NCBI RefSeq assembly: GCF_918741295.1
Contig: NZ_CAKKNB010000003.1
Location: forward strand, 186,001 to 250,000
Direction: 5' to 3'
DNA length: 64,000 bases
Source of the DNA: Aquabacterium sp. CECT 9606
GTDB taxonomy: Bacteria; Pseudomonadota; Gammaproteobacteria; Burkholderiales; Burkholderiaceae_C
Position 1 is the first letter of the stretch, and every line of letters starts with the position of its first letter. The position numbers were made by a program, and so were the translations under genes. This document shows positions 30,943 through 40,953 of the stretch, in pieces. The notes under the pieces are model-generated. The model was given only the letters and a program-made list of their open reading frames with translations. It searched no databases and had not been told where the DNA came from.

Positions 30943-31770
30943 ATGAGCGCCTTTGTCGATTTCAAAAACGTCTGGCTGGCTTACAACGAAGCGCTTCTGG
31001 CGCAGCAGCAATTCGCGGTGGAAGACGTCAGCCTGCGCATCCGCGAAGGCGAGTTCGTGGCCATCGTGGGCCCCTCGGGCTGTGGCAAATCCACTTTCAT
31101 GAAATTGACCACTGGCCTGAAGATGCCCTCGCGCGGCAGCATCACCATCGGTGGCCAGCCCGTGACCGGCCCCTTAAAGATCACTGGCATGGCGTTTCAA
31201 GCGCCATCGCTGCTGCCTTGGCGGACCACCGTGGACAACGTGCTGTTGCCGCTGGAGATCGTCGAACCCTACCGCTCCAGCTTCCGCGCCAAGCGGACCG
31301 AGTACGAAGCCAAGGCCCGGGCCTTGCTGCAAAGCGTGGGTTTGGGCGGCTACGAAGACAAATTTCCCTGGCAGTTGTCGGGAGGCATGCAGCAGCGCGC
31401 CAGCATCTGCAGGGCCCTCATCCACGAGCCCAAGATGCTGCTGCTGGATGAGCCCTTTGGCGCCCTGGATGCGTTCACGCGCGAAGAGCTGTGGTGTGCC
31501 TTGCGCGACCTGCAAGCACAGCGTGGCTTCAATGTCATCCTGGTGACCCACGACTTGCGTGAAGCCGTGTTCCTGGCCGACACGGTGTACGTGATGAGCC
31601 GCAGCCCCGGCCGCATCCTGGCCAAGCGCGAGATCGAGTTGCCTCGCCCACGCGACCTGGAGGTGACCTACACGCCGGAGTTCACCAACACAGTGCACGA
31701 GTTGCGCGCGCACATTGGTGCCATGCGCAAGCCTGCCTCCATGGCAGCCTCACCGGAGGTTGCGCCATGA
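30943..31770 (+). CDS. ABC transporter ATP-binding protein
   Basis: 275-residue cytosolic ATPase of the importer. Seen: Walker A GPSGCGKST, a Q-loop in GMAFQAPSLLPW, the signature LSGGMQQRA, Walker B MLLLDEPFGALD and the H-loop VTHDLREAVFLAD. The pattern is that of the SsuB/TauB/ThiZ group. The ATG at 30943 is chosen with a GAGCGAG ribosome-binding site; a GTG overlapping the previous stop (30925) is a possible alternative. It overlaps the permease gene by four bases. Confidence 0.92.
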   Translation: MSAFVDFKNVWLAYNEALLAQQQFAVEDVSLRIREGEFVAIVGPSGCGKSTFMKLTTGLKMPSRGSITIGGQPVTGPLKITGMAFQAPSLLPWRTTVDNVLLPLEIVEPYRSSFRAKRTEYEAKARALLQSVGLGGYEDKFPWQLSGGMQQRASICRALIHEPKMLLLDEPFGALDAFTREELWCALRDLQAQRGFNVILVTHDLREAVFLADTVYVMSRSPGRILAKREIELPRPRDLEVTYTPEFTNTVHELRAHIGAMRKPASMAASPEVAP

Positions 31771-32549
31771 CGGCCATGGTCTTGACCTCATCGCAGCGTG
31801 AGCGCTGGGCGCCCTGGGGCCTGTTGCTGATCATTTTTCTGCTGTGGCAGGCGGTCTGCTCGGCCTTCTCGGTGTCCGAGTACATTTTCCCCAGCCCCGT
31901 GCGCATTGCCCAGCAGTTGCTCGAGTTCCACGCCGAGATCCTGAAACATGCCTGGCGCACCTTCTGGGTGACGATGGTGGGGTTTGGCATCGCCATCGTG
32001 GTGGGCGTGCTGCTGGGCTTCCTGGTGGGCAGCTCGCGCCTGGCTTATTCGGCGATCTACCCGCTGATGACGGCTTTCAATGCGCTGCCCAAGGCGGCCT
32101 TCATCCCAATCCTGGTAGTGTGGTTCGGCATTGGCGTGGGGCCCGCGGTGTTGACGGCGTTCCTGATCAGTTTTTTCCCGATCATGGTCAACATCGCGAC
32201 GGGCCTGGCCACGTTGGAGCCGGAGCTGGAAGACGTGTTGCGGGTGCTGGGCGCGCGCCGTTGGGATGTCCTGGTCAAGGTGGGCCTGCCACGCTCCATG
32301 CCGTACTTCTATGGCTCGCTGAAGGTGGCCATCACCTTGGCTTTCGTGGGCACCACCGTGTCCGAGATGACGGCCTCGAACGAAGGCATCGGCTACCTGT
32401 TGATCTCGGCCGGATCGTCCATGCAGATGGGTCTTGCGTTTGGCGGGCTGATGGTGGTGGGGGCGATGGCCATGGCCATGTACGAGCTATTTTCGGTGAT
32501 AGAAAAGCGCACCACGGCGTGGGCGCACCGCAGCAGCCAGAACCACTGA
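31767..32549 (+). CDS. ABC transporter permease
   Basis: 260-residue inner-membrane permease of the BPD_transp_1 type. Seen: about six helices and the EAA loop LRVLGARRWDVLVKVGLPRS that contacts the ATPase. The start ATGA overlaps the ATPase stop. With the binding protein and ATPase it forms a complete single-permease (homodimeric) importer; substrate unknown. A hairpin terminator follows. Confidence 0.92.
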   Translation: MTAMVLTSSQRERWAPWGLLLIIFLLWQAVCSAFSVSEYIFPSPVRIAQQLLEFHAEILKHAWRTFWVTMVGFGIAIVVGVLLGFLVGSSRLAYSAIYPLMTAFNALPKAAFIPILVVWFGIGVGPAVLTAFLISFFPIMVNIATGLATLEPELEDVLRVLGARRWDVLVKVGLPRSMPYFYGSLKVAITLAFVGTTVSEMTASNEGIGYLLISAGSSMQMGLAFGGLMVVGAMAMAMYELFSVIEKRTTAWAHRSSQNH

Positions 32550-32559
32550 GCCATTGAAA

Positions 32560-32579
32560 AAGGCACCCGAGGGTGCCTT
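32560..32579. terminator. bidirectional hairpin terminator
   Basis: AAGGCACCC (32560-32568) pairs with GGGTGCCTT (32571-32579). A run of A on the left and a T-rich tract on the right suit termination in both directions, between the importer operon and the convergent dnaJ. Confidence 0.75.
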
Positions 32580-32597
32580 GGTTTGCTTTGCTTCACG

Positions 32598-33749
32598 TCA
32601 CTTGAAGATGTTCTTCACCCGATCGGTCCAGCTTTTGCTGTTGGGTGAGTGCTTCTCGCCGCCTTTTTTGAAGGACTCGTCCAGCTCCTTCAGCAGCTTG
32701 CGCTGGTGCTCGGTCAGCTTGACGGGTGTCTCGACCGCGATGTGGCAGTACAGGTCGCCCGGGTAGCTGGCCCGGATGCCCTTGATGCCCTTGCCGCGCA
32801 GGCGGAAGGTCTTGCCGTGCTGCGTGCCTTCGGGGATGTCGATCTCGGCCTTGCCGCCCAGCGTGGGCACCTCGATCGAACCGCCCAGGGCTGCAGAGGT
32901 CAGCGGGATCGGCACATTGCAGTGCAGGTCGTCGCCATCGCGCTCGAAGATCTCGTGCTGCTTGATACGGATCTCGATGTACAGGTCACCAGCCGGGCCG
33001 CCATTGGTGCCAGGCTCGCCATTGCCGGCCGAGCGGATGCGCATGCCTTCGTTGATGCCCGCCGGGATCTTGACTTCCAGCGTCTTGGTCTTCTTGACAC
33101 GGCCTTGGCCGTTGCAAGTGACGCAAGGCTCGGGGATGACCTTGCCGGTGCCCTGGCAGTGCGGGCAGGTTTGCTGCACGCTGAAAAAGCCCTGGCGCAT
33201 GTGCACATTGCCCGCGCCATTGCAGGTGGGGCAGGTCTTGGCGCTGGTGCCGGGTTTGGCGCCGGTGCCGCTGCAGGTGACGCAGTCTTCCCAACTGGGG
33301 ATGCGGATCTGTGTGTCCTTGCCACTGGCGGCTTCCTCCAGCGTGATCTCCATCGCGTAGGACAGGTCGCTGCCGCGATAGACCTGAGGTCCGCCGCCGC
33401 GCCGTCCGCCACCTTGGCCACCCTGGCCGAAGATGTCGCCAAAGATGTCGCCGAAGGCATCGGCGAAGCCGCCAAAGCCTTCCGCGCCCGGTCCGCCACG
33501 TCCGCCACCCATGTTGGGGTCCACGCCCGCATGGCCAAACTGGTCGTAGGCCGCGCGCTTCTTGGCGTCCGAGAGCATCTCGTAGGCCTCCTTGGCCTCC
33601 TTGAACTTGTTCTCGGCGTCCTTGGTCTTGTCCCCCTGATTGCGGTCAGGGTGATATTTCATGGCCAGCTTGCGGTAGGCCTTCTTGATGTCTTCCTCGG
33701 AGGCGCCTTTGGCGAGTCCCAGAACTTCGTAGTAATCGCGTTTCGCCAT
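32598..33749 (-). CDS. dnaJ: chaperone DnaJ (Hsp40)
   Basis: Co-chaperone that delivers clients to DnaK and stimulates its ATPase. Seen: 383 residues; a J domain with HPD at 33-35, a Gly/Phe-rich region, four CxxCxGxG zinc-binding repeats ([32 protein letters not shown]), then the substrate-binding C-terminal domains. Last gene of grpE-dnaK-dnaJ, 93 bases after dnaK. Confidence 0.98.
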   Translation of the reverse strand: MAKRDYYEVLGLAKGASEEDIKKAYRKLAMKYHPDRNQGDKTKDAENKFKEAKEAYEMLSDAKKRAAYDQFGHAGVDPNMGGGRGGPGAEGFGGFADAFGDIFGDIFGQGGQGGGRRGGGPQVYRGSDLSYAMEITLEEAASGKDTQIRIPSWEDCVTCSGTGAKPGTSAKTCPTCNGAGNVHMRQGFFSVQQTCPHCQGTGKVIPEPCVTCNGQGRVKKTKTLEVKIPAGINEGMRIRSAGNGEPGTNGGPAGDLYIEIRIKQHEIFERDGDDLHCNVPIPLTSAALGGSIEVPTLGGKAEIDIPEGTQHGKTFRLRGKGIKGIRASYPGDLYCHIAVETPVKLTEHQRKLLKELDESFKKGGEKHSPNSKSWTDRVKNIFK

Positions 33750-33780
33750 GATGCTTTCAGGCTGCTGCTGTGAGTGACAA

Positions 33781-33823
33781 GGGGCACAGGGGTGCGAGAT
33801 TGTCTCTCACACGACTGTGCCCC
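33781..33823 (-). other. dnaK-dnaJ intercistronic stem-loop
   Basis: GGGGCACAG (33781-33789) is perfectly complementary to CTGTGCCCC (33815-33823), with further inner pairing (GAGA with TCTC). No U-tract follows, so it is more likely an mRNA stability or processing element or a partial attenuator than a full terminator. Confidence 0.5.
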
Positions 33824-33842
33824 GGTATCGCGACGAGCGGCG

Positions 33843-35786
<1,944 letters not shown>

Positions 35787-35861
35787 GTTCTAGCTCCTTG
35801 GAAACTTCAAAATTCAGTTGTTCGTCATTTGCGTCTGTTGCGGGGAATTTCAAGGCCTTTG

Positions 35862-35899
35862 GGCGGTTTTTTAAGCGTTTTTTCGCTTTTTCGGCCGCC
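35862..35899 (-). other. grpE-dnaK intercistronic inverted repeat
   Basis: Outer arms GGCGG and CCGCC enclose an inner AAGCG/CGCTT stem with A/T-rich loops, in the 129 bases between grpE and dnaK. In the grpE direction the inner hairpin is followed by a run of A, not U, so termination is unlikely; processing is possible. Confidence 0.3.
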
Positions 35900-35915
35900 A
35901 GGCACCCAGACGTTT

Positions 35916-36461
35916 TTACTTTGGCGCGGCCACGGTGACCAAGGCCGGGCGCAGGACGCGGTCGTTGATCAGGTAACCCTTTTGCAGCACGCCCACCACG
36001 GTATTGGCTTCCTGGTCGGCGGGCACCATGCTGATGGCTTGATGCTGATGCGGATCAAACTTGGCGCCGTTGGCGGGGTTGATCTCGATCACCTTGTTGC
36101 GCTCCAGGGCCGCACCCAACTGGCGCAAGGTGGCCTGAACGCCCTCCATCACAGTTTCGATGGGCGTGTCGGGCTTGGACAGTTGCGTGGCGATGGCGGC
36201 TTCCAGGCTGTCCTTGACGGGCAACAGGCTATCGGCGAAGGATTCCACCGCGAACTTGCGCGCCTTGGAGATCTCTTCATCAGCACGACGGCGGGTGTTC
36301 TCGGCCTCGGCCTTGGCGCGCAGGTAAGCGTCCGACACTTCGGTGTGCTTGGCGTGCAGTTCGGCCAGTTGTTGCTCGATGCTGGACTCAAGCGGCTCGG
36401 CGGTGCCGGGGGCGGCATCGACCGGATCAAGGTTTTCGGCGTTCGCAGGCGTGTCGCTCAT
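35916..36461 (-). CDS. grpE: nucleotide exchange factor GrpE
   Basis: Releases ADP from DnaK. Seen: 181 residues; an acidic N-terminus, a long coiled-coil helix (about 25-90, with [18 protein letters not shown]), and a C-terminal beta domain ([21 protein letters not shown], then [20 protein letters not shown]). First gene of the heat-shock operon and directly downstream of a sigma-32 promoter. Confidence 0.97.
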   Translation of the reverse strand: MSDTPANAENLDPVDAAPGTAEPLESSIEQQLAELHAKHTEVSDAYLRAKAEAENTRRRADEEISKARKFAVESFADSLLPVKDSLEAAIATQLSKPDTPIETVMEGVQATLRQLGAALERNKVIEINPANGAKFDPHQHQAISMVPADQEANTVVGVLQKGYLINDRVLRPALVTVAAPK

Positions 36462-36506
36462 GGTGTTTATTGGAATTAATGAGGTGAGTCAATCAAAGCC
36501 CAGCAG

Positions 36507-36534
36507 ATCTCGGGGCGGCGGACGGGGTTTCAAG
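36507..36534 (-). promoter_or_regulatory. sigma-32 (RpoH) heat-shock promoter of grpE-dnaK-dnaJ
   Basis: On the minus strand CTTGAA (36529-36534) is separated by 13 bases from CCCCGAGAT (36507-36515). Known consensus: CTTGAA, 13-15 bases, CCCCATnT. It lies about 45 bases upstream of the grpE start and just past the hslR stop. Confidence 0.8.
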
Positions 36535-36551
36535 ACCCTTGCAAGAAATTT

Positions 36552-36953
36552 TTAATCGTCGACGCCAGCGCTCCAGCGGTTCCAGTCGGCCAATTGCCGC
36601 CGGTCGCGCTTGGTGGGGCGGCCTTGGTCAATGGCCAGGGCGGGGTCGGGTTGGGTGCGGCGCTCCTCGGCGTGGCGTTCGCGCCGGGCAATGCTGTCGG
36701 GCGTTTCTTCGTACATTGTCTGGGCCACGGGCGCACCGCCGCGAACGCTGCTGAGGGTTTTGACGATGACGGTGCGCACCAATGTGCCCTGGCGCAGGTC
36801 GATCCGGTCGCCGATCTTCAGCTCGCGCGAAGGCTTGGCCACGATCTCGTTGACCTGCACCCGGCCTTTGTCAATGTCGTCAGCGGCCAGGCTGCGCGTC
36901 TTGTAAAAGCGCGCGGCCCACAGCCATTTGTCCAGACGTAATTTGTCGCTCAT
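36552..36953 (-). CDS. hslR: ribosome-associated heat shock protein Hsp15 (S4 domain)
   Basis: 133-residue RNA-binding protein; the E. coli homologue rescues 50S subunits carrying a stalled nascent chain. Seen: an S4 domain opening LRLDKWLWAARFYKTRSLA with VQVNEIVAKPSRELKIGDRI, and a basic C-terminal half. It lies upstream of grpE on the same strand but is separated from it by the sigma-32 promoter. Divergent from a small lysine-rich protein gene. Confidence 0.92.
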   Translation of the reverse strand: MSDKLRLDKWLWAARFYKTRSLAADDIDKGRVQVNEIVAKPSRELKIGDRIDLRQGTLVRTVIVKTLSSVRGGAPVAQTMYEETPDSIARRERHAEERRTQPDPALAIDQGRPTKRDRRQLADWNRWSAGVDD

Positions 36954-37059
36954 GTCTCAAGTATTTTTCCAGCCTGCCAGTGTACCCACCTCGGCGCGCC
37001 AGGTTTTGCGACGACAATGTTGCCCAGCGGTGCCCACAGCGGGTGCCAGAGGACCAAAA

Positions 37060-37272
37060 TTGGCAAAACCCAACTATCAGTTTGAAAAGCGTCAGCGCGA
37101 GCTGGCCAAGAAGAAGAAAAAAGAAGAAAAGATCCAGCAACGCCGCAGTGGCACGGGTGAGGCTGGTGCCCCCGACGCCGATCAAGACGCGGCCGAAGGC
37201 GAAGCCACGCCCGACAACGCCGAATCTGGCGACGACAACGGCGCGGCGCCTCAAGCCGAAGCCTCAGCCTGA
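37060..37272 (+). CDS. small lysine-rich conserved-type protein of unknown function
   Basis: 70-residue protein, probably starting at TTG (37060) with AGAGGA six bases upstream and reading MAKPNYQFEKRQRELAKKKK. The N-terminal half is strongly basic and helical (KKKKKEEKIQQRR); the C-terminal half is acidic and Ala-rich. Similar short MAKPNYQFEKRQ proteins occur in betaproteobacteria (from memory); function unknown, nucleic-acid or ribosome contact plausible. Its stop overlaps the stop of convergent mnmC by nine bases. Confidence 0.7.
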   Translation: MAKPNYQFEKRQRELAKKKKKEEKIQQRRSGTGEAGAPDADQDAAEGEATPDNAESGDDNGAAPQAEASA

Positions 37273-39159
37273 GGTTTGCGCCCTGGCTTTGGCCCGCGTC
37301 ACGATGCGGGCAGGGTCGAGCGCGTCGCGCAAAGCCGCCTCGACCGGGCACGGACTGCCCGTGACCCACGAGGCCAGCAATTCACCGGCCAGAGCCGCCC
37401 AGGTGATGCCTCTGGAGCCAAATCCTGTGATGACGTAAACCCCGCCGTGCTCATTGCACAGCCGGGGTATCAGCCGTGGTTGATCCAATCGGGGTGATTT
37501 TTGCCCGGGGATTGGCTGGGCGCTGTCTGCCAGGTTCAAGGGCAGCGCGCCCACATACGGCAGGCGATCGGGCGTGACGGCACGCCAGGCCACCCGACCT
37601 TGCAGGTCAGTTGACAGGGCCTTCTTGTCCAGCATCGACAAGCAGCCCAATTGCGTGGCTTGTTCCAGGTTGTGCGCGTGGTCGGCGGCACGCAAGCTTG
37701 GGTCCAGGTCATCAAGATCGCTGGTGGCGCCAAACAGCAAACGGCCGCCATGTGAAGGCAGGACATAGCCGGCGCCCGCCACCGGAATGGCCGGTGCCAA
37801 GACACCATCCTGCAAAGGCAGGCTGCTGATCTGGCCCCGCACGGGTGACACAGGCAGGGGTGCCGCCTGGGGCAAGGCCTTCAGCAAAGTGAGCGTGTCC
37901 ACGGCGCTGGCCAGCACCACCACAGGGGCCTCGGCGATGATTTCCCCTCGGGTATCCAGCGCCTGCCAGGGCTTTTGGCCATGCGTGGCTGCTTGCAGTT
38001 GGTGCACGGCCTGCCCTGCCAGAAAAACCACATTGGCATGGGCTTGGGCATCGGCCAGCAGTGCTTGTGCGTAGCCAGCAGGCTCCAACCAGCCGCCCTG
38101 GCGAAACAGCCAGCCACCACTGGGCGCTGGAATGTGGGCCGTGGTACGGGCCTGTGCCTGGTCAAGCCATTGCACGTGCTCGACTGGCAGGCCCAGCCGA
38201 TGGGCCTGCGACTTCGCCTGCGCCGCATCGGTCTGGGCGTCCAGCCTGAGCAGCCCTTGGCATGCGCCCGCAAATCGGCTCTGCGCCAACATGGGCGCAG
38301 CGACGGCCACTGTGCGCATGGCGGCGGCGCGGTGGGCTCGGGCGTGGGTGCCGTCCTCACCATGGATGATGCTGTGGAACAAGCCGCCCGGGTTGCCCGA
38401 GGCCCCTCGTGCCGGGGCCGCGTGGGCATCGATCAAGGTGATGCGCCAGCCTTGCCGTGCCAAGGCCCAAGCGGCGGCACAACCTGCCAGGCCTGCGCCG
38501 ATGACCATGGCGTGCCTCTGCTTTGGCCCGATTGCCGTGGGCCGAAGACCACCGGGCAAAGGTGGTGGGGTGTGACGAGGCTCGAAGCGGAAGTTCATCC
38601 GATCCGTGGCAGGCGCCGCATGGATGCCCCCGGCTTTGAAGCCAGACTGGCGCAAGCCTTCAATCACCTGCGCGGATTCGCCGCAAGCAACGGCGGTGCA
38701 TCCTGGGGCGGCCAGGCGTGCCAAACGCGACAGCCAGCCCTCATCGCCGTTGGGTGCCAAGGGGGCAGGGGGCACATCCTCCAACAAGAAGGCATCCACC
38801 CGTGCCACCATTTGAGGCACCAGATCGGCGGCTTCTCCCGCGGCCAGCAGCAAAGTGACCTGGCTGGCGGGGCCTTCATCGAACACCAGCGTGTGCATGC
38901 CGGGCGTCAACACGGGCCAGCTTTGGGCCAATCTGTCGGCCAAGGATGGCGTTTCAGAGAATTTGCTCAAGGGCAACTGCCGGGGCAGTTGAGCGGCCAC
39001 GGCAATGTAGAACAGGCGCTGGCACCGGTTCGGATCGGCCCGCCAGGCGGCCCAGGTGTTCAAAAAACGCTGGCCCTGGCCAAAGCCGGCTTCCAGAATG
39101 ACAAAGTTGTCCCGGTGTGCCCATTGGGCGGGCAGGGCGGCGCCTGCCAGAGCGGCCAT
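37264..39159 (-). CDS. mnmC: MnmC-like tRNA modification protein: intact FAD oxidoreductase, degenerate methyltransferase domain
   Basis: Bifunctional MnmC makes mnm5s2U34 in tRNA: the C-terminal FAD domain removes the carboxymethyl group and the N-terminal domain methylates. Seen: about 631 residues. The FAD domain (about 215-620) keeps VIGAGLAGCAAAWALARQGW, GASGNPGGLFHSI and a GSRGITWAALAGELLAS end. The N-terminal domain lacks the usual first 40-odd residues (no DDVYF). Its DGFxP catalytic motif reads EDVPPA and its SAM motif EAGFGQGQRFL, so methylation is probably lost. The start at 39159 is five bases after the upstream stop; GTG at 39234 is an alternative. Confidence 0.82.
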   Translation of the reverse strand: MAALAGAALPAQWAHRDNFVILEAGFGQGQRFLNTWAAWRADPNRCQRLFYIAVAAQLPRQLPLSKFSETPSLADRLAQSWPVLTPGMHTLVFDEGPASQVTLLLAAGEAADLVPQMVARVDAFLLEDVPPAPLAPNGDEGWLSRLARLAAPGCTAVACGESAQVIEGLRQSGFKAGGIHAAPATDRMNFRFEPRHTPPPLPGGLRPTAIGPKQRHAMVIGAGLAGCAAAWALARQGWRITLIDAHAAPARGASGNPGGLFHSIIHGEDGTHARAHRAAAMRTVAVAAPMLAQSRFAGACQGLLRLDAQTDAAQAKSQAHRLGLPVEHVQWLDQAQARTTAHIPAPSGGWLFRQGGWLEPAGYAQALLADAQAHANVVFLAGQAVHQLQAATHGQKPWQALDTRGEIIAEAPVVVLASAVDTLTLLKALPQAAPLPVSPVRGQISSLPLQDGVLAPAIPVAGAGYVLPSHGGRLLFGATSDLDDLDPSLRAADHAHNLEQATQLGCLSMLDKKALSTDLQGRVAWRAVTPDRLPYVGALPLNLADSAQPIPGQKSPRLDQPRLIPRLCNEHGGVYVITGFGSRGITWAALAGELLASWVTGSPCPVEAALRDALDPARIVTRAKARAQTSG

Positions 39160-39164
39160 CGGGC

Positions 39165-39947
39165 TTATTGCGCCAACCAGCCGCCGTCCATGTTCCAGGC
39201 CACGCCGCGCACATTGTCGCCAGCCGATGAGCACAAGAACACCGCCAAATCACCCAGCTGGGCGGGCGTCACGAACTGCAGGGAGGGCTGTTTTTCACCC
39301 AGCAGGCCGCGTTGGGCGTCTTCAACACTGACACCTTCGCGCTCGGCCTTGGCCTCGATCTGTTTTTGCACCAACGGTGTCAACACCCAGCCGGGGCAAA
39401 TGGCGTTGACTGTGACGCCGGTGGTGGCGGTCTCAAGCGCGACCGACTTGGTCAGACCGACCAGGCCGTGCTTGGCCGCCACGTAGGCCGATTTGCCTGC
39501 CGAGGCCACCAGGCCATGGGCCGAAGCGACGTTGATGATGCGCCCCCAGTTTTTGGCCCGCATGGCCGGCACCGCCAGGCGCATGGTGTGGAACGCCGAA
39601 CTGAGGTTGATGGCGATGATGGCGTCCCATTTCTCGACCGGAAAGTCCTCGACATTGGCCACGTGCTGGATGCCGGCGTTGTTGACCAGGATGTCCACGC
39701 CACCAAACTCTGCGGTGGCGTAAGCCATCATGGCCTCGATCTCGGCTGGCTTGCTCATGTCGGCCCCGTGGTAACCCACCCGGATGCCGTGTGCTTTGCC
39801 AGCGGCCAACACTTCGGCCTTGGGCGCATCAACATCGCCAAAGCCGTTCAGAATGACGTTGGCGCCTTGGGCGGCCAGTTGATTCGCCATGCCCAAACCT
39901 ATGCCGCTGGTCGATCCAGTGACGAGGGCGGTTTTTCCATTCAACAT
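39165..39947 (-). CDS. bdhA: 3-hydroxybutyrate dehydrogenase
   Basis: Short-chain dehydrogenase converting D-3-hydroxybutyrate to acetoacetate with NAD+, used when polyhydroxybutyrate is degraded. Seen: 260 residues; TGSTSGIGLGMA cofactor motif, NNAGIQHV, catalytic Ser in INVASAHGLVAS and the YxxxK motif in SAYVAAKHG. The segment IQHVANVEDFPVEKWDAII is typical of this enzyme. AGGAGG lies six bases before the ATG. Divergent from the hydrolase-relA pair. Confidence 0.93.
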   Translation of the reverse strand: MLNGKTALVTGSTSGIGLGMANQLAAQGANVILNGFGDVDAPKAEVLAAGKAHGIRVGYHGADMSKPAEIEAMMAYATAEFGGVDILVNNAGIQHVANVEDFPVEKWDAIIAINLSSAFHTMRLAVPAMRAKNWGRIINVASAHGLVASAGKSAYVAAKHGLVGLTKSVALETATTGVTVNAICPGWVLTPLVQKQIEAKAEREGVSVEDAQRGLLGEKQPSLQFVTPAQLGDLAVFLCSSAGDNVRGVAWNMDGGWLAQ

Positions 39948-40014
39948 TCAGGCCTCCTGTGGCAAGAACAAACACAATGTCGTACCGAATCCAATTATCT
40001 GCCGAGGCACTGCC

Positions 40015-40953
40015 ATGACCACCCCGGATCACAACAATCTCACCAGCCCCACTTTGAACCACGTGGTGTGCCCAGGCGCAAGCAAGACCGATGCTCAAAC
40101 CCACCGCATGGCTTACTGGTCGTGGGGTGACGAAGCCAATCCCCGGATTTTGATCTGCGTGCATGGTTTAAGCCGCCAGGGCCGTGACTTCGACGCCTTG
40201 GCCCGGTCGTTGAGCGGCCACTACCGCGTGATTTGCCCCGATGTGGTCGGGCGTGGGCATTCCGACTGGTTGGCCACACCTTCCGGGTACCAGGTCTTTT
40301 CCTATGTGTCCGACATGGTGGCGTTGGTGCAGCAGTTGCGCACTTCGCTCAAGGCCCCCAGCCCCATGGACATCGACTGGGTGGGCACCTCCATGGGCGG
40401 CTTGATCGGCCTGGGCTTTTCCAGCTTGCCGCCCGAAGTGACCGGCGTGCGTGTTCGCAAGATGGTGCTCAATGACGTGGGGCCAAGGTTGCGCCACGAT
40501 GCCCTGGTGCGCATTGGCGAGTACCTGGGGCAGCCCAAGCGCTTTGCCACGGAGCAAGAGGCGGCCGACTATTTGTGGACCATCTCCACCGGCTTTGGCC
40601 CGCACACGCCCGAGCAGTGGCTGGCTTTGTCGCTGCCTTTGCTTCGCCCTGCTGCCGATGGCCAGGGCTGGCAGTTGCATTACGACCCGGCCATTGCCGA
40701 GCCCTTCAAGACCATGTCGGCCGATGCCGCCACCAGTGGCGAAGCCGCCCTGTGGAGTGTCTACGATGGCCTGAAATGCGAGGTGCTGTTGCTGCGCGGC
40801 AAAAACTCCGACTTGTTGGACCATGAGACTGCCCTGAGCATGACCCAGCGCGGCCCCAAGGCACGTTTGGTTGAGTTCGAAGGCGTGGGCCACGCGCCCA
40901 CCCTGATCGCCGCTGACCAGATCGCCACCATCAAGGACTTCTTGTTGGCATGA
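40015..40953 (+). CDS. alpha/beta hydrolase
   Basis: 312-residue alpha/beta-fold hydrolase, probably cytosolic. Seen: HG motif ICVHGLSRQGRDF, nucleophile elbow VGTSMGGLIG (Ser), a late acid around KNSDLL and the catalytic His in EGVGHAPTL. The start MTTPDHNNL has GAGG seven bases upstream; longer frames run into the divergent bdhA gene. Substrate unknown. It overlaps relA by four bases (ATGA) and is co-translated with it. Confidence 0.88.
   Translation: MTTPDHNNLTSPTLNHVVCPGASKTDAQTHRMAYWSWGDEANPRILICVHGLSRQGRDFDALARSLSGHYRVICPDVVGRGHSDWLATPSGYQVFSYVSDMVALVQQLRTSLKAPSPMDIDWVGTSMGGLIGLGFSSLPPEVTGVRVRKMVLNDVGPRLRHDALVRIGEYLGQPKRFATEQEAADYLWTISTGFGPHTPEQWLALSLPLLRPAADGQGWQLHYDPAIAEPFKTMSADAATSGEAALWSVYDGLKCEVLLLRGKNSDLLDHETALSMTQRGPKARLVEFEGVGHAPTLIAADQIATIKDFLLA

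Noticed and set aside
35840-35860. CTTGAA upstream of dnaK as a second sigma-32 promoter
   Set aside because: The CCCC element lies only three bases away instead of 13-15, and no suitable -10 follows.
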